From assembly GCF_029392895.1 (NCBI RefSeq), contig NZ_CP114200.1:2697001-2761000 (forward strand): DNA of 64,000 nt, given 5' to 3'. The stretch is from Streptomyces sp. 71268 (GTDB taxonomy: Bacteria; Actinomycetota; Actinomycetes; Streptomycetales; Streptomycetaceae). How positions within the stretch are numbered: position 1 is the stretch's first letter; each line of letters begins with the position of its first letter. The notes beneath the pieces were generated by a model. It saw nothing but the letters and a program-made list of their open reading frames with translations, had not been told where the DNA came from and did not search any database. The position numbers and the translations under genes were made by a program. Shown here piece after piece: positions 32,836 to 42,701 of the stretch.

Positions 32836-34737
32836 CTACGCGGTCTGCTCCTGCTGGAGCGCGTCCGCGAGCCGGGCCGCGCGCTCCGCGACCTGCGCGG
32901 GCCCCAGCTCGACCGCGCGGGCGCACCAACGCTGGCCCTCGGTCAGCGCCCCGCGCCGGGCCGCGAGCAGCGCGAGCCGCAGCGCGGCGCGGCCGTGCCC
33001 GGCGTTGGCGGCCCGGGTCCACCACAGCGCCGCCTCCGGCTCGCTGCCCTCGCGAGCCAGGAGCAGGCCCAGGTTGAAGGCGCCGTTGCGGCTGCCGGCC
33101 TTGGCCGCGGTGCGGTACCAGTGCGCGGCCTTCACCACGTCCCCGCGAGCGGACGCGAGCATGCCAACTCGAACCTGTGCGCGGCGGTGGCCCTGGCGGG
33201 CCGCCCGCTCGTACCACTCCTCGCACTCCGGCCGCTCCGGCTCGCGGTCCGTGCCGTTGCCGAGGCTCGCGCTCGGATCGACGACGGCCGGCCGGTCGAG
33301 CAGGGCGCCGAGCCGGAAGGCGGCCTCGGCGCTGCCACCCTCGGCCGCGCAGCGTAGATGCTTTTCGGCCGCCTCCTCGTCGCCCTCGCGCAGCAGCACG
33401 ATCGCCACCTGGAGGGCGGCCTCGGTGTGCCCACCGGCGGCGGCGCGTACGTACCACTCGTGCGCCGTGCGCTCCGCGCCCCGCCCCGCGTGCAGGATGC
33501 CGAGGTTGAAGGCGGCGTCCACGCTGCCCGCCTCGGCGGCCTTGGAGAACCACGGCTCGGCCCCCGCCGCGTCCGAGCGCTGGAGCAGCAGCACGGCCAG
33601 CGCGTTCGCGGCCTCGCGGTGCCCCGCGTACGCCGCGCGCCGGTACCACTGCTCGGCCTGCGCGGTGCGCCCCTGGCTGGCGCAGAGCAGGCCGAGGTTG
33701 TAGGCGCCGTTGATGTCGCCCGCCTCCAGCGCCGCGCGGTACCAGCGCTCCGCGGTCTGCGGCTCGCCCCGGTCGGCGTGGAGCGCGCCCAGCGCGTTGG
33801 CCGCGTTGCCGTCGCCGTCCTGGGCGGCCCGGTGCCACCACACGGCCGCGCTGTCCAGGTCGCCGGCGTCGCGCAGCAGGAACGCGAGCGCGCAGGCGGC
33901 CCGCGGCTCGCCGTCCTCGGCCGACATCAGGTACCAGCGGCCGGCCTCCTTGGTCTCGCCGCGCTCCTCAAGCAGGGTGCCGAGGTGCAGCGCCGCGCGC
34001 CGGTGCCCGCGCGCCGCGGCCTGCCGGTACCAGCGCTCGGCCTCGCTCTGCTCGCCGTCGGCCCGGGCGGACCTGCCGCGCCCGTCGGGGTGGTGCTGCT
34101 CGCGCTCGCGCTTGTGCAGGATCTGCGCGAGTCGGTACGCGGCCTCGCGGTGACCGTGCTCGGCGGCGGCGCGAAACCATCGCTCGGCGCCCACGTCGCT
34201 GCGGTGCTCAAGCAGGTCGGCCAGGGCATAGGCGCCGAGCACGTGCCCCGACTCGGCGGACTGCCGCAGCCAGTACTCGGCGGCCGGCTCGTCGCCGCGC
34301 TCGCGGTGGTGCCGGCCGAGGGCGTGGGCGGCGGCGGCCGAGCCGGCGACGGCGGCGGTCCGCCACCAGCCGGCCGCCTCGTCGGCGTAGCCGCGCTGGT
34401 GCAGGAGGACGCCGAGGTTGTTGGCGGCGGCGCGGTCGCCGGCGACGCTGGCGGCACGGAGGTGTGGCTCGGCCCGGTCGAGGTCGCCGCGGCGCAGCAG
34501 CAGCGCGCCGAGAACGCTCATGGCGGCCGGGTCGCCGGCCTCGGCCGCCCGGCGGTGCACTGTCTCGAATTCGACGTCGGCGCCGTACGTGCTGCCCGCG
34601 ATGTCCGCGGTGACGGCGTCCACTTCGCTCGCGCCGTCCAGCGCGAGTCCCGGCATGCTTTCGGCGCGCCCGTCGTCGGGCGCCGGCACAAGCCGCTCCT
34701 TCTCCAACAACCTCGCCCTGTCCCCCATGCGTTCCAT
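32836..34737 (-). CDS. Sel1/TPR-repeat protein between the two initiator tRNA genes
   Basis: A 633-aa all-helical repeat protein with about 15 Sel1-like units of 36 or so residues. Each has the LG.L...G....A..W...AA..G...A pattern, for example NLGLLCASQGRTAQAEQWYR, followed by RAAYAGHREAANALAVLLLQ. Residues 1-60 are non-repeat, and there is no signal peptide or membrane segment. ATG 34737 (MERMGDRARLL) is taken as the start; ATG 34728 is three codons in. Sel1 proteins are adaptors in signalling or quality control; the partner here is unknown. Both flanks are tRNA-fMet genes on the same strand. Confidence 0.83.
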   Translation of the reverse strand: MERMGDRARLLEKERLVPAPDDGRAESMPGLALDGASEVDAVTADIAGSTYGADVEFETVHRRAAEAGDPAAMSVLGALLLRRGDLDRAEPHLRAASVAGDRAAANNLGVLLHQRGYADEAAGWWRTAAVAGSAAAAHALGRHHRERGDEPAAEYWLRQSAESGHVLGAYALADLLEHRSDVGAERWFRAAAEHGHREAAYRLAQILHKREREQHHPDGRGRSARADGEQSEAERWYRQAAARGHRRAALHLGTLLEERGETKEAGRWYLMSAEDGEPRAACALAFLLRDAGDLDSAAVWWHRAAQDGDGNAANALGALHADRGEPQTAERWYRAALEAGDINGAYNLGLLCASQGRTAQAEQWYRRAAYAGHREAANALAVLLLQRSDAAGAEPWFSKAAEAGSVDAAFNLGILHAGRGAERTAHEWYVRAAAGGHTEAALQVAIVLLREGDEEAAEKHLRCAAEGGSAEAAFRLGALLDRPAVVDPSASLGNGTDREPERPECEEWYERAARQGHRRAQVRVGMLASARGDVVKAAHWYRTAAKAGSRNGAFNLGLLLAREGSEPEAALWWTRAANAGHGRAALRLALLAARRGALTEGQRWCARAVELGPAQVAERAARLADALQQEQTA

Positions 34738-35001
34738 CGTTGCACCACCCACAACCGGCGTACACCTGGTATACCGCAGGGGCGAGGTCAATTCGACGTT
34801 TTGTCGACTTCCCGACAGAACGACTTCTGAAACCGCAGTTGGAGCCAGTTCCGCGCTCTCTCCTCGGCGCGTCGCGCCGCTCGCCGCGCCACTCGTCGGG
34901 GCGCCCATCCCGCCGCTTGGGGACCGTGCGACACACCTGCCCGGGCAGCCGCACCGTACGCCGGGGAGGGCCACATGCCGGGACGGGCGGGCCGTAGACA
35001 C
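34738..35001. other. Promoter region of the Sel1-repeat gene
   Basis: No gene. It contains the palindrome GGTATACC (near 34768-34775), TCGAC-GTTTT-GTCGA (34793-34807) and a locally AT-rich stretch at 34790-34850, appropriate for a promoter. Confidence 0.5.
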
Positions 35002-35040
35002 GACAAGGCCCGAATCCCTGATGAGGATTCGGGCCTTGTC
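35002..35040 (-). terminator. Terminator after initiator tRNA copy 2
   Basis: A 16-bp perfect stem (35002-35017 with 35025-35040) with loop CTGATGA. Its core GGCCCGAATCC is shared with the terminator of copy 1. Confidence 0.8.
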
Positions 35041-35047
35041 TTTCAAG

Positions 35048-35121
35048 TAGCGGGGACAGGATTTGAACCTGCGACCTCTGGGTTATGAGCCCAGCGAGCT
35101 ACCGAGCTGCTCCACCCCGCG
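35048..35121 (-). tRNA. tRNA-fMet (CAU), copy 2
   Basis: As far as I can compare, identical over all 74 nt to the copy at 32606-32679, with the same C1/U72 mismatch and GGG/CCC anticodon stem. It lies 42 nt downstream of the UPF0182 stop on the same strand. Confidence 0.97.
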
Positions 35122-35162
35122 TCGGTGTTCCCTCAAGGTATCACGACGCGGGGTGGGCTCCT

Positions 35163-38100
35163 TCACCCGTTCGCTCTGTCCGGCGTCCGCTCGGGCTTGT
35201 CGGCTGGCTGGCCTCCGGTGTCGGCGGACGCCTGCTCGGCCCCGCCGCCCTTGTCGCCGCCGGCTCCGTCCTTGGCGGCGTCGTTCTTCCCGTCGCCCTT
35301 GCCGTCGCCCTTGGCCTTGTCCGCGGCGTCCTTCTCCGCCTTGGCCGCCCGGTCCAGCGCGTCCTTCAGGTCCTTCTGCGCCTTGCCGAACGCCTCCCAG
35401 TCCTGGGGTTCCTTCTGGAGCGCCTCCTGGCCCGCGGTGATGGCGTCCTGCGCGTCCTTCAGGGCCTGGCGCACCGTCGGGTCGCCCGACGGCTCGTCAG
35501 GTTCCTGGCCGTCACCCGGTGGCTTCGTCGGATCGGTGGGCTTCTGCTCGCCGAAGACGACGTCGAGCGCCTTGTCCAGCGAGTCCTCGAAGGCCGTCTG
35601 GTCGCCATAGGTCACCAGGACCTTCTTGAGCAGCGGATAGTTCGTCCCCGCGCCCCGGACGTACACCGGCTCCACGTACAGCAGCCCGTCGTCGAGCGGG
35701 ACCGTCAGCAGGTTGCCGTACTCCACCGTCGAGTCGCCGCCCTTGAGGAGCCTGATGCTCTCGGCGATCTTCGGATCGGAGTTGAACTTGCTCTGCACCT
35801 GTTGTGGTCCGGAGACCGGGTTGTTCGGTCGCAGCTTCAGGATTCTGATCTTGCCGTAACCCTCGCTCTGCGCGTCCGCGTCCACCGCCATGAAGGCACT
35901 CAGGTTGTCCCGGTCGTTCGGCGTGAACGTGGTCGTCAGGGAGAACTTCTTCTCCTTCTGGTCCGGCATCTGCATGCTCAGGTAGTACGGCGGCACCGAG
36001 TTGACCTTGTTGGTCGGGTCGTCGGGAACCTGCCAGACCTCACTGCCGCTGTAGAACTGCTCCGGGTCCTGGACGTGGTAGCGGGTCAGCAGCTGGCGCT
36101 GCACCTTGAACAGGTCCTGCGGGTACCGCAGGTGGTCCATCAGGTCCTTGCTGATCTGGTCGCGGTCCTTGACCGTGCCCGGGAACGCCTTGCGCCACGT
36201 CTTGAGGACCGGGTCCTCGGTGTCCCACTCGTACAGCTTCACGGACCCGTCGTACGCGTCGACCGTGGCCTTGACCGAGTTGCGGATGTAGTTGACCTTG
36301 TTCTCCTGCGCCACGACCTCGCGCTGGCCGTCGGTCAGCGAGTCCTCCGTCGTGTCACCGAGGGTGGTGCGCGACGCGTACGGATAGCCGTTGGTCGTCG
36401 TGTACGCGTCCACGATCCACTGGATGCGGCCCTTGATGATCGCCGGGTAGGCGTCGCCGTCGATCGTCAGCCACGGGGCGACGGCCTCGACCCGCTCCTT
36501 CGGCGTGCGGTTGTACAGGATGCGCGAGCCCTCGCCGATGGCCCCCGAGTAGAGGATCTGCGGCTCGTTGAAGGACACCGCGTACGCCGCGCGGTTGAAC
36601 GGGTTGTCGAGCTTGACGCCACTGTCGCCCTTGTACGTGGTCGTCTTCTCCTCGCCCTTGTCCCCGGAGTAGTCCAGCTCCTCCTGCGGGCCGCCCACGA
36701 TCGAGTACTGCGTCGTCTTCTCGCCGTAGTAGATGCGCTGTTCGTAGTCGCCGAACTGGCCCTCCGACGGGAGGTTGCGCTCCATGAAGGCCGGGGCGCC
36801 GGTCTTGGTGGTGTCGGTGCCCTTGGCCGTCACGGCGCCGTAGCCGTGGGTGTACTTGAAGTGGTCGTTGATCCAGTTGCGCTCGGGGATGCCCTTGGTG
36901 TTGATCTCGCGCAGACCGATGACGGTGTCCTGGTCCTGGCCGTCCTTGGTCTTGTACCGGTCCACGTCCAGGGTCTGCGGGAACTGGTAGTAACCGCGGA
37001 CCTGCTGGAGCTGCTGGACGGTGGGCGAGACCACGTTCGGGTCGAGCAGGCGCAGGCTGGCCGTGGAGTCGACCTTGGCGCGCAGCGTCTTGGGGTCCTT
37101 GCTGCTCTCGCCCTGGTAGTCCTTCACGTCCGTGTTGTCGATGCCGTACGCCTTGCGCGTGGCCTCGATGTTCTTCTTGATGTACGGCGCTTCCTTGGCC
37201 TGCTCGTTCGGCTGGACCTGGAACTTCTGCACGATCGCCGGGTAGAGCCCGCCGATCAGGATGGCCGAGAGCACCATCAGGCCGAAGCCGATCACCGGGA
37301 GCTGCCAGGTGCGCCGCCACAGCGTCGCGAAGAACAGCAGCGCGCAGATCACCGCGATGCAGAACAGGATGGTCTTCGCCGGCAGGTACGCGTTGGCGTC
37401 GACGTACTTCAGACCGGTCCAGTTGCCGGTCTCCTTCAGGTCGCTCGACTTCACCGCGAGCCCGTACCGGTCCAGCCAGTACGCGACGGCCTTGAGCGCG
37501 ACGAAGATGCCGAGCAGCACCGACAGGTGGCCGGTGGCCGCCGCGGTGGCGCGCGCGCCGGGGCTGGTGATGCGCAGCCCGCCGTACAGGTAGTGCACCA
37601 GCGTGGCGGCGATGAGCGAGAGGACGGTGGCCGCGAAGCCGAAGCTCAGCAGGAAGCGGTACCAGGGCAGGTCGAACGCGTAGAACGACACGTCCTTGTG
37701 GAACTGTGCGTCCTTCTGGCCGAACGACACCCCGTTGACCCACAGCAGCCAGGTGCGCCACTGGCCCGATGCGGAGGCTCCGGAGATCAGGCCGACCAGC
37801 GCCGCGACGCCGATCAGCAGCCACTTCTTGTACGGGTCGATGCCCATCCGGTACCGGTCGAGCGACTGCTGCTCCAGCGACATCGCGCTCAGCGGCGGGC
37901 GCAGCCGGTGGGCCAGCCAGATGTTCACCCCGACGGCCACGGCCATGAGCAGGCCGAAGACGAAGAAGAGGCCGATCTTGGTCACCAACGTCGTCCTGAA
38001 GACGGACGAGTAGTGCACCGAGCGGTACCACAGCCAGTCCGTCCAGAACCCCGCGAACATGACGAAGCCCATGGCCAGCACGGCCAGGACGCCCAGCGTC

Positions 38101-38180
38101 ATGAGCAGGGTCCGGACCCGCCGGGACGGTCGGCCGACTCTGATCCGTGGCCCGGTCGGGCCTCCGCCGCGGTCCGGCAT
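35163..38180 (-). CDS. UPF0182-family large membrane protein
   Basis: A 1005-aa protein of the UPF0182 family (mycobacterial Rv3193c-like). The N-terminal third has seven or so membrane segments ([40 protein letters not shown] and others). A long extracytoplasmic domain follows ([20 protein letters not shown] region). It ends with a highly charged Lys/Asp/Ala/Gly tail from about residue 880 that is low-complexity. ATG 38180 ([12 protein letters not shown]) is preferred; an in-frame TTG 12 nt upstream and a longer extension to 38258 exist. Function is unknown in the family. It is divergent from the PPA1309 gene. Confidence 0.88.
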   Translation of the reverse strand: MPDRGGGPTGPRIRVGRPSRRVRTLLMTLGVLAVLAMGFVMFAGFWTDWLWYRSVHYSSVFRTTLVTKIGLFFVFGLLMAVAVGVNIWLAHRLRPPLSAMSLEQQSLDRYRMGIDPYKKWLLIGVAALVGLISGASASGQWRTWLLWVNGVSFGQKDAQFHKDVSFYAFDLPWYRFLLSFGFAATVLSLIAATLVHYLYGGLRITSPGARATAAATGHLSVLLGIFVALKAVAYWLDRYGLAVKSSDLKETGNWTGLKYVDANAYLPAKTILFCIAVICALLFFATLWRRTWQLPVIGFGLMVLSAILIGGLYPAIVQKFQVQPNEQAKEAPYIKKNIEATRKAYGIDNTDVKDYQGESSKDPKTLRAKVDSTASLRLLDPNVVSPTVQQLQQVRGYYQFPQTLDVDRYKTKDGQDQDTVIGLREINTKGIPERNWINDHFKYTHGYGAVTAKGTDTTKTGAPAFMERNLPSEGQFGDYEQRIYYGEKTTQYSIVGGPQEELDYSGDKGEEKTTTYKGDSGVKLDNPFNRAAYAVSFNEPQILYSGAIGEGSRILYNRTPKERVEAVAPWLTIDGDAYPAIIKGRIQWIVDAYTTTNGYPYASRTTLGDTTEDSLTDGQREVVAQENKVNYIRNSVKATVDAYDGSVKLYEWDTEDPVLKTWRKAFPGTVKDRDQISKDLMDHLRYPQDLFKVQRQLLTRYHVQDPEQFYSGSEVWQVPDDPTNKVNSVPPYYLSMQMPDQKEKKFSLTTTFTPNDRDNLSAFMAVDADAQSEGYGKIRILKLRPNNPVSGPQQVQSKFNSDPKIAESIRLLKGGDSTVEYGNLLTVPLDDGLLYVEPVYVRGAGTNYPLLKKVLVTYGDQTAFEDSLDKALDVVFGEQKPTDPTKPPGDGQEPDEPSGDPTVRQALKDAQDAITAGQEALQKEPQDWEAFGKAQKDLKDALDRAAKAEKDAADKAKGDGKGDGKNDAAKDGAGGDKGGGAEQASADTGGQPADKPERTPDRANG

Positions 38181-38324
38181 CTGGAAAGCCAAGGTGCGCA
38201 CCTCGAAGTTCGGTGTCGATGAAGCTTGGTGAAGCAGCCCCGAGATACTAGGGCCCACTGATGCAACTTACTCAGGCTTTACTCAGTTCCCGTTTTGGGG
38301 TCCGTTCAAGGCACGATATTGACC

Positions 38325-38891
38325 ATGTCCAACCTTCCCCCGGATTCCACGCCCGCGCCCCCCATGGCCGCGAGCCCGCTCACCCGTGCCGTACTGGAGC
38401 TCGACGAGTACGCGGCCGGCCTCGGCTGGGACCAGCCGGCCCGGCTGTTCGCCCTGGTCGACACGGCCCGGCTGCGCGCCGACGAGCCGCAGCTCGCCGC
38501 GCAGCTCGGCCTCGAAGCCGACGGCCCGGCCGGCTCCCTGACCCCCATTGAGCAGGACGAGCTGCCGGCGGGCGCCGCGCTGGACGAGTTCCTCGCCACC
38601 ATCGCCTGGCCCGACGCCGTGGCCGGCTGCGCCCTGGTCGTGGAGCGGCTGATGCTGCCGGCCACGGCCGAGACCAGCGTGCCGGAGGGCCTGGACGAGC
38701 GACAGTTGGCGGCCTGGGTCGCCAAGCAGCCCGGCCGCCAGGAGGTCCGCATGACGGTCGCGGTGCTGCGGGACGGCGCGCGCGAGTCGGCGCTGCGGCT
38801 GCGGGAGAAGGACTCCCCGACCGAGGTGTTGACCGGGGCCGACCTGGTGCCCGGGCTCGCGGAGGCGTTGGCCGCGACGTTCGAGGACTGA
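38325..38891 (+). CDS. PPA1309-family conserved protein
   Basis: A 188-aa cytosolic actinobacterial protein of the PPA1309 family. Conserved blocks are LTRAVLELDEYAAGLGWDQP (residues 18-37), TPIEQDELPAGAALDEFLAT, IAWPDAVAGCALVVERLMLP and RMTVAVLRDGARESALRLRE. No enzymatic motif is visible. ATG 38325 lacks a ribosome site, and GATATT lies a few bases upstream, so a short leader is possible. It is always found near the UPF0182 and PDZ-protease genes; the functional link is unknown. Confidence 0.83.
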   Translation: MSNLPPDSTPAPPMAASPLTRAVLELDEYAAGLGWDQPARLFALVDTARLRADEPQLAAQLGLEADGPAGSLTPIEQDELPAGAALDEFLATIAWPDAVAGCALVVERLMLPATAETSVPEGLDERQLAAWVAKQPGRQEVRMTVAVLRDGARESALRLREKDSPTEVLTGADLVPGLAEALAATFED

Positions 38892-38922
38892 CGGCCGCTC
38901 GCGCCCGGGCGCGGGCGATCGC

Positions 38923-38961
38923 GAGCCCCGTACGGCCGTCACCCGGCCGGACGGGGCTCGG
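38923..38961. terminator. Bidirectional terminator between the PPA1309 and PDZ-protease genes
   Basis: A 10-bp perfect stem (CGAGCCCCGT at 38923-38932, complement at 38952-38961) with a further inner GC-rich pairing, between convergent genes. Confidence 0.65.
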
Positions 38962-39090
38962 GCTCCGCCCCGGCGACGGCCGATCGGGGGCGGTCGGGCG
39001 GGGCCGATGGAGCAGTGCGGCCAGCGGGTCGGCCAGCGGGGGCGGTGGGGCGCGGTCCGTGAGGCGGGGCGGGTCGGGCGCGGTCGCCGG

Positions 39091-40197
39091 TCAGCTCGTG
39101 GGGCAGCTCGGCAGTTGGTCCGTCTTCTTCTCGCGGATCATCCGCAGCGCGTCCATCGCGTCGTCCAGGTCGCCCACCTTGACCAGGGTGAGCCCGTCCG
39201 GGATGTCCCGGGAGGCGGTGGCGCAGTTGGCTTCCGGGGTCAGGAAGTAGGTGGCGCCCTTGTTCCGCGCGCCGACGGTCTTCATCGCGATGCCGCCGAT
39301 GGGACCGACCTTGCCCGTCTCGTCGATGGTCCCGGTGCCCGCGACGAACTCCCCGCCGTTCAGGTCGCCGGGGGTCAGCTTGTCGATGATGCCGAGCGAG
39401 AACATCAGCCCGGCGCTGGGCCCGCCGACGTGCTCGACCTTGATGTCGATGTCGAAGGGGAACGTGTAGTCGACGGCCGCCTCGATGCCGATGATCGCCC
39501 GCTGCTCCTCCGGGGCCTTCATCGTGGTGAGGGTGACGTTCTTGGCGCCCTTGGGCTCCTTGCGCTGCTTCTCGGCCGCCGCGACCCGCTCCGCGGGGAT
39601 CACCGTGAAGACCGTCTTCTCACCCGGCTTGTGCTGGCTGACGAGCTTGGCCACGTCGGACGGGTTGTGCACCGCCTTGCCGTCCACCGCCTTGATCGCG
39701 TCGCCGGCGTGCAGGTTGCCCTCGGCCGGGCCGCCCTTGACGACGCTGCCCACCACGATGTGCGAGCCGAGCTTGACGTCCAGCAGGTCGCGCTTCTTCA
39801 ACTGGCGCAACGCGGCGACCTTGGCGGCCTCCTGGGACTGGCTGAACTCCTCGGCGTTCTCCTGGTTGACCTCGTCCGCGGACTTGTCGTCCGGGTAGAG
39901 CATCTCGCGCGGCACCACCAGCCGGTCGTGCGAGAGCCAGCCGTACATCGACTCGAAGAGGTTCATCTTGTACTCCGAGTTGGTGACCTGCACGGTGGTC
40001 ATGTTCAGGTGACCGCTGGTGGGATAGGTCTTCTCGCCGTTGATCTGCAGCACCGTCTCGCCCTCGTGCTTCCCGAGCGTGTTGACCGTCAGGCCGGGGC
40101 TCATCTCCGCGTAGGGCACGGGTATCAGCACCCCCGCGCAGAGCAACGCGATGAGCGTCAGGAGCGAGGCGAGCAGCGTGGCGGTGCGGCGTGGCAT
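39091..40197 (-). CDS. PDZ-domain Lon-like serine protease (YlbL family)
   Basis: Membrane-anchored protease of 368 aa with an N-terminal signal anchor (residues 6-28, ATLLASLLTLIALLCAGVLI). A PDZ domain follows in the middle (LGSHIVVGSVVKGGPAEG, then LHAGDAIKAVDGKAV). The C-terminal Lon-type catalytic fold has the nucleophile in VEHVGGPSAGLMFSLG and the Lys of the dyad in PIGGIAMKTVGARNKG, about 46 residues later. The active site faces outside the membrane in this family. Start ATG 40197 gives the anchor directly. It is conserved next to UPF0182 in mycobacteria. The substrate is unknown. Confidence 0.9.
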   Translation of the reverse strand: MPRRTATLLASLLTLIALLCAGVLIPVPYAEMSPGLTVNTLGKHEGETVLQINGEKTYPTSGHLNMTTVQVTNSEYKMNLFESMYGWLSHDRLVVPREMLYPDDKSADEVNQENAEEFSQSQEAAKVAALRQLKKRDLLDVKLGSHIVVGSVVKGGPAEGNLHAGDAIKAVDGKAVHNPSDVAKLVSQHKPGEKTVFTVIPAERVAAAEKQRKEPKGAKNVTLTTMKAPEEQRAIIGIEAAVDYTFPFDIDIKVEHVGGPSAGLMFSLGIIDKLTPGDLNGGEFVAGTGTIDETGKVGPIGGIAMKTVGARNKGATYFLTPEANCATASRDIPDGLTLVKVGDLDDAMDALRMIREKKTDQLPSCPTS

Positions 40198-40453
40198 GGA
40201 ACGACAGTACGGGACGGGCCTGTGAGTTCACCTCCGGGGCCGCCCGCCCACGGGCCCGTACGGGGGCCGCTGGCGGCACGGGAGGCGGGCGGGTGTCGGC
40301 GGCTTCGCGGAGGCGTCACCGCGGCTTCACGGTGGTGCGGGCGCCCGGGCGGGCGCGGGGCCGGCCGCCCCACGCCCCGTGGCGGACCGGTGCGCGACCG
40401 TTCGATCGCGATCGCGAACGGTGGGCCAGCCGGGTGGTGCGGTCAGCTGGCGG

Positions 40454-40624
40454 TCAGACGGAGCTTGAACCGGAATGGGAGCGCTGCATCGCTTCACGGA
40501 ACCGCTCGTACCCCGCGACCTCGGCGGCGTCCCCGGCCTTGCGGTCGCGGGCGGCCCAGGTGGTGTAGACGACGGCAGCGCCAGCGGCGATGAGCGGAAT
40601 GATCAACCACACGAGGACACCCAC
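40454..40624 (-). CDS. Small (56-aa) single-span membrane peptide
   Basis: A short gene readily missed by length cut-offs. GTG 40624 is preceded by TTGGAAG at good spacing. The product begins MGVLVWLIIPLIAAGAAVVY, one membrane helix at residues 3-22. A basic stop-transfer (WAARDRKAG) and a cytosolic tail YERFREAMQRSHSGS follow. Codon third positions are strongly G/C, supporting real coding. I recall similar short proteins at this position in other Streptomyces, but have no function. It is on the same strand as the PDZ protease and moaE but separated from each by about 180-260 bp. Confidence 0.78.
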   Translation of the reverse strand: MGVLVWLIIPLIAAGAAVVYTTWAARDRKAGDAAEVAGYERFREAMQRSHSGSSSV

Positions 40625-40800
40625 AGCGGACTTCCAATCCCCTTACACACCCGCAACTGGCAGATGAGCAGATTAATCGTCTGCCAGGACAACGCTCACG
40701 GCAGGGGCCGGGTTACGCAACCGCACGAGCCTTCGTGCCTCGTCCGCGCCCCTGGAGCGCCTTCACCTCCCTAGACGCGCCCCGGGCCCGAAAGGATGCC

Positions 40801-41268
40801 TCAGACGCCGACCCATTCTTCCGTGCCGTCGCCGAACGTCTGGTGCTTCCAGATCGGCACCTCGGCCTTGAGGTCGTCGATCAGCCGGCGGCAGGCGGCG
40901 AACGCCTCCGCGCGGTGCGGGCAGGAGACGGCCACCACCACGGCCAGGTCGCCGACCGCGAGGTCACCCACGCGGTGCACGGCGGCCAGCGCGCGGACCG
41001 GGAAGTCGGCGACGACCTTCTCCGCCACCCGCCGCAGCTCCGCCGCGACGCTGGGGTGGGCCGAGTACCCGAGGCCGGTGACCTGGGCGTCGCCCGGCCC
41101 GTCGTGGTCGCGTACGGTGCCGACGAAGAGCGCCGTGCCGCCCGCCGCTGCGTCGCCGACCGCGGCGAACACCTCGTCCACCGAGAGCGGCGTCTCCCGG
41201 ATGGCCAGCAGCCTGATGGGGTCGACCGCCGCGCGCTCCCCCGCCTGTGATGCGTCCGTGTGTGCCAT
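40801..41268 (-). CDS. moaE: Molybdopterin synthase catalytic subunit
   Basis: Transfers sulfur from MoaD thiocarboxylate to precursor Z in molybdenum-cofactor synthesis (155 aa). Family features: DAAAGGTALFVGTVRDHDG (residues 41-59), LGYSAHPSVAAELRR, HRVGDLAVGDLAVVVAVS and the active-site end KAEVPIWKHQTFGDG with the catalytic Lys. ATG 41268 is used; ATG 41277 three codons upstream is also possible. No moaD is adjacent. It follows the SDR gene on the same strand after about 100 nt. Confidence 0.92.
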   Translation of the reverse strand: MAHTDASQAGERAAVDPIRLLAIRETPLSVDEVFAAVGDAAAGGTALFVGTVRDHDGPGDAQVTGLGYSAHPSVAAELRRVAEKVVADFPVRALAAVHRVGDLAVGDLAVVVAVSCPHRAEAFAACRRLIDDLKAEVPIWKHQTFGDGTEEWVGV

Positions 41269-41367
41269 GGCGCCCATCGTGCCCCACCCCGCGCCGGCCG
41301 CGACATCGACCCGGGCCCCTCACCCCGGCCGACCCGCGCGGGCCCGGCGCGCCGCCGCGGGCCGCCG

Positions 41368-42510
41368 CTAGAGGCGTCTGCGGGCCTTGCGCGCGCGGCG
41401 TACCAGCGCGGCGGTGCCCACCAGGGCGACCGTGGCACCGGCGGCGCCGAGCGTCGTCGCGTCCTTGCGGCCCAGCCGGCGGCCGGCCACCGTGCGGCGC
41501 CCCGCGACCTCCTCCAGGAGTTCGGCCAGCACCTCCTCGTTGGTCCACCGGGGCCGCCAGCCGGCGTCGTGCAGCCGGCTGCCGCTGACCACCCAGGGGT
41601 GCATGGTGTACGCGAGGTCGCCCGCCGGGGACGGGGTGAGGCCGAGCCGGTGCAGCCGGGACGCGGCGCCGAGGGCCACCGCCGACGGCAGCTCCATGCG
41701 TCGGATGCCGGACAGCTCCTCGACCTCCTCCTGCTCCAGCCAGCCGTCGCAACCGACGGCCAGCTCGCCCTCGGCCTTCTCGAGCACCGCGTACTCCAGG
41801 GCGCTGACCAGGTCGTCGACGTGGCAGAACTGCCAGGTGGGGCGCGATCCGGCGACCACGAGCAGCCGGGGCGACTCGAAGTAGCGGGTGAGGGCGGTGT
41901 CGGTGCCGCCGACCAGCAGCGCGGGGCGTACGACCGTGACATTGAGGCCAGGGTGAGCGCGGGGCGCGCGCCGGGCGAGCTGCTCGATCTCCAGCAGGTC
42001 ACCGACGCCGGTGGCCTCGGCCGTGGCGCGCAGCTCGGCGTCCTCCGCAAGGGGTACGTCGTTGTCGGGCAGCGCCCCGTAGACCATGGCGGAGGTGCAC
42101 AGCACGACGCGGCGCACCCCGGCCGCCGCGGCGGCGGTCAGCACGGTCTGGGTGCCGCGCACGTTGTACGCCGTCCTGGCCTCGGCGTCGGTCTCCAGGT
42201 CCAGGTCGGTGGCGAGGTGCACGACGACGTCGGCGCCGCGCAGTCTGTCGGCGATGATGGGATCGCGCACGTCCAGGACGTGCCAGCGCGCCTCGTCGAC
42301 CTCGCCCCGGCGCTCGTCGATGGCCAGCACCCGCTTGACCTCGTCGGACTCGGCGAGCCTGCGGGTCAGCAGCGCGCCGACGCCCGACGCGGCGCCCGTG
42401 ACGGCCACGACGGGCCGCCGCAGGGGCGCCGACGGCGGCTCCTGGCGGGCCGAATGCTCGGGGGGCGGATCGTTTCGCGCTGCGCGAACGGTCGGATCTG
42501 GGGAACTCAC
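41368..42510 (-). CDS. NAD(P)-dependent epimerase/dehydratase (extended SDR)
   Basis: A 380-aa protein starting at GTG 42510 with GGAG upstream. It has a Rossmann fold with VVAVTGAASGVGALLTRRLA (glycine motif TGxxxxVG, residues 35-54) and acidic LAIDERRG. The catalytic-like LCTSAMVYGALPD places the Ser and Tyr differently from YxxxK: no YxxxK is obvious, only the Ser and a VYG motif. The C-terminus ends with a hydrophobic helix (GAAGATVALVGTAALVRRA) and Arg/Lys, suggesting membrane association. The substrate is unknown. It diverges from the DUF2342 gene. Confidence 0.8.
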   Translation of the reverse strand: MSSPDPTVRAARNDPPPEHSARQEPPSAPLRRPVVAVTGAASGVGALLTRRLAESDEVKRVLAIDERRGEVDEARWHVLDVRDPIIADRLRGADVVVHLATDLDLETDAEARTAYNVRGTQTVLTAAAAAGVRRVVLCTSAMVYGALPDNDVPLAEDAELRATAEATGVGDLLEIEQLARRAPRAHPGLNVTVVRPALLVGGTDTALTRYFESPRLLVVAGSRPTWQFCHVDDLVSALEYAVLEKAEGELAVGCDGWLEQEEVEELSGIRRMELPSAVALGAASRLHRLGLTPSPAGDLAYTMHPWVVSGSRLHDAGWRPRWTNEEVLAELLEEVAGRRTVAGRRLGRKDATTLGAAGATVALVGTAALVRRARKARRRL

Positions 42511-42701
42511 CGGGCGGCTCCAGCGGTTGTCTTCTGTACGTAAGAGAACTGACGCGTACGTACCAGGCGCTGTCCATCCTGCCGCAGGCATCCGGTCGGC
42601 GAAGCACCGAGCCCTGATAGCGGCTGGGTGTCTACGCTGGTGGTGTTGTCGGGCAGTCGCCGTCGGCCCCGAGCCGATGGCCCTACGAGCCGAGGAAACC
42701 C

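Noticed and set aside
33358..34830. 490-codon plus-strand ORF opposite the Sel1-repeat gene
   Set aside because: It is the mirror of a repetitive GC-rich gene; the minus strand shows regular Sel1 repeats with correct periodicity.
32606..35121. Integrative element bounded by tRNA direct repeats
   Set aside because: The interval contains no integrase, excisionase or composition shift; only one housekeeping-like gene lies between the tRNAs.
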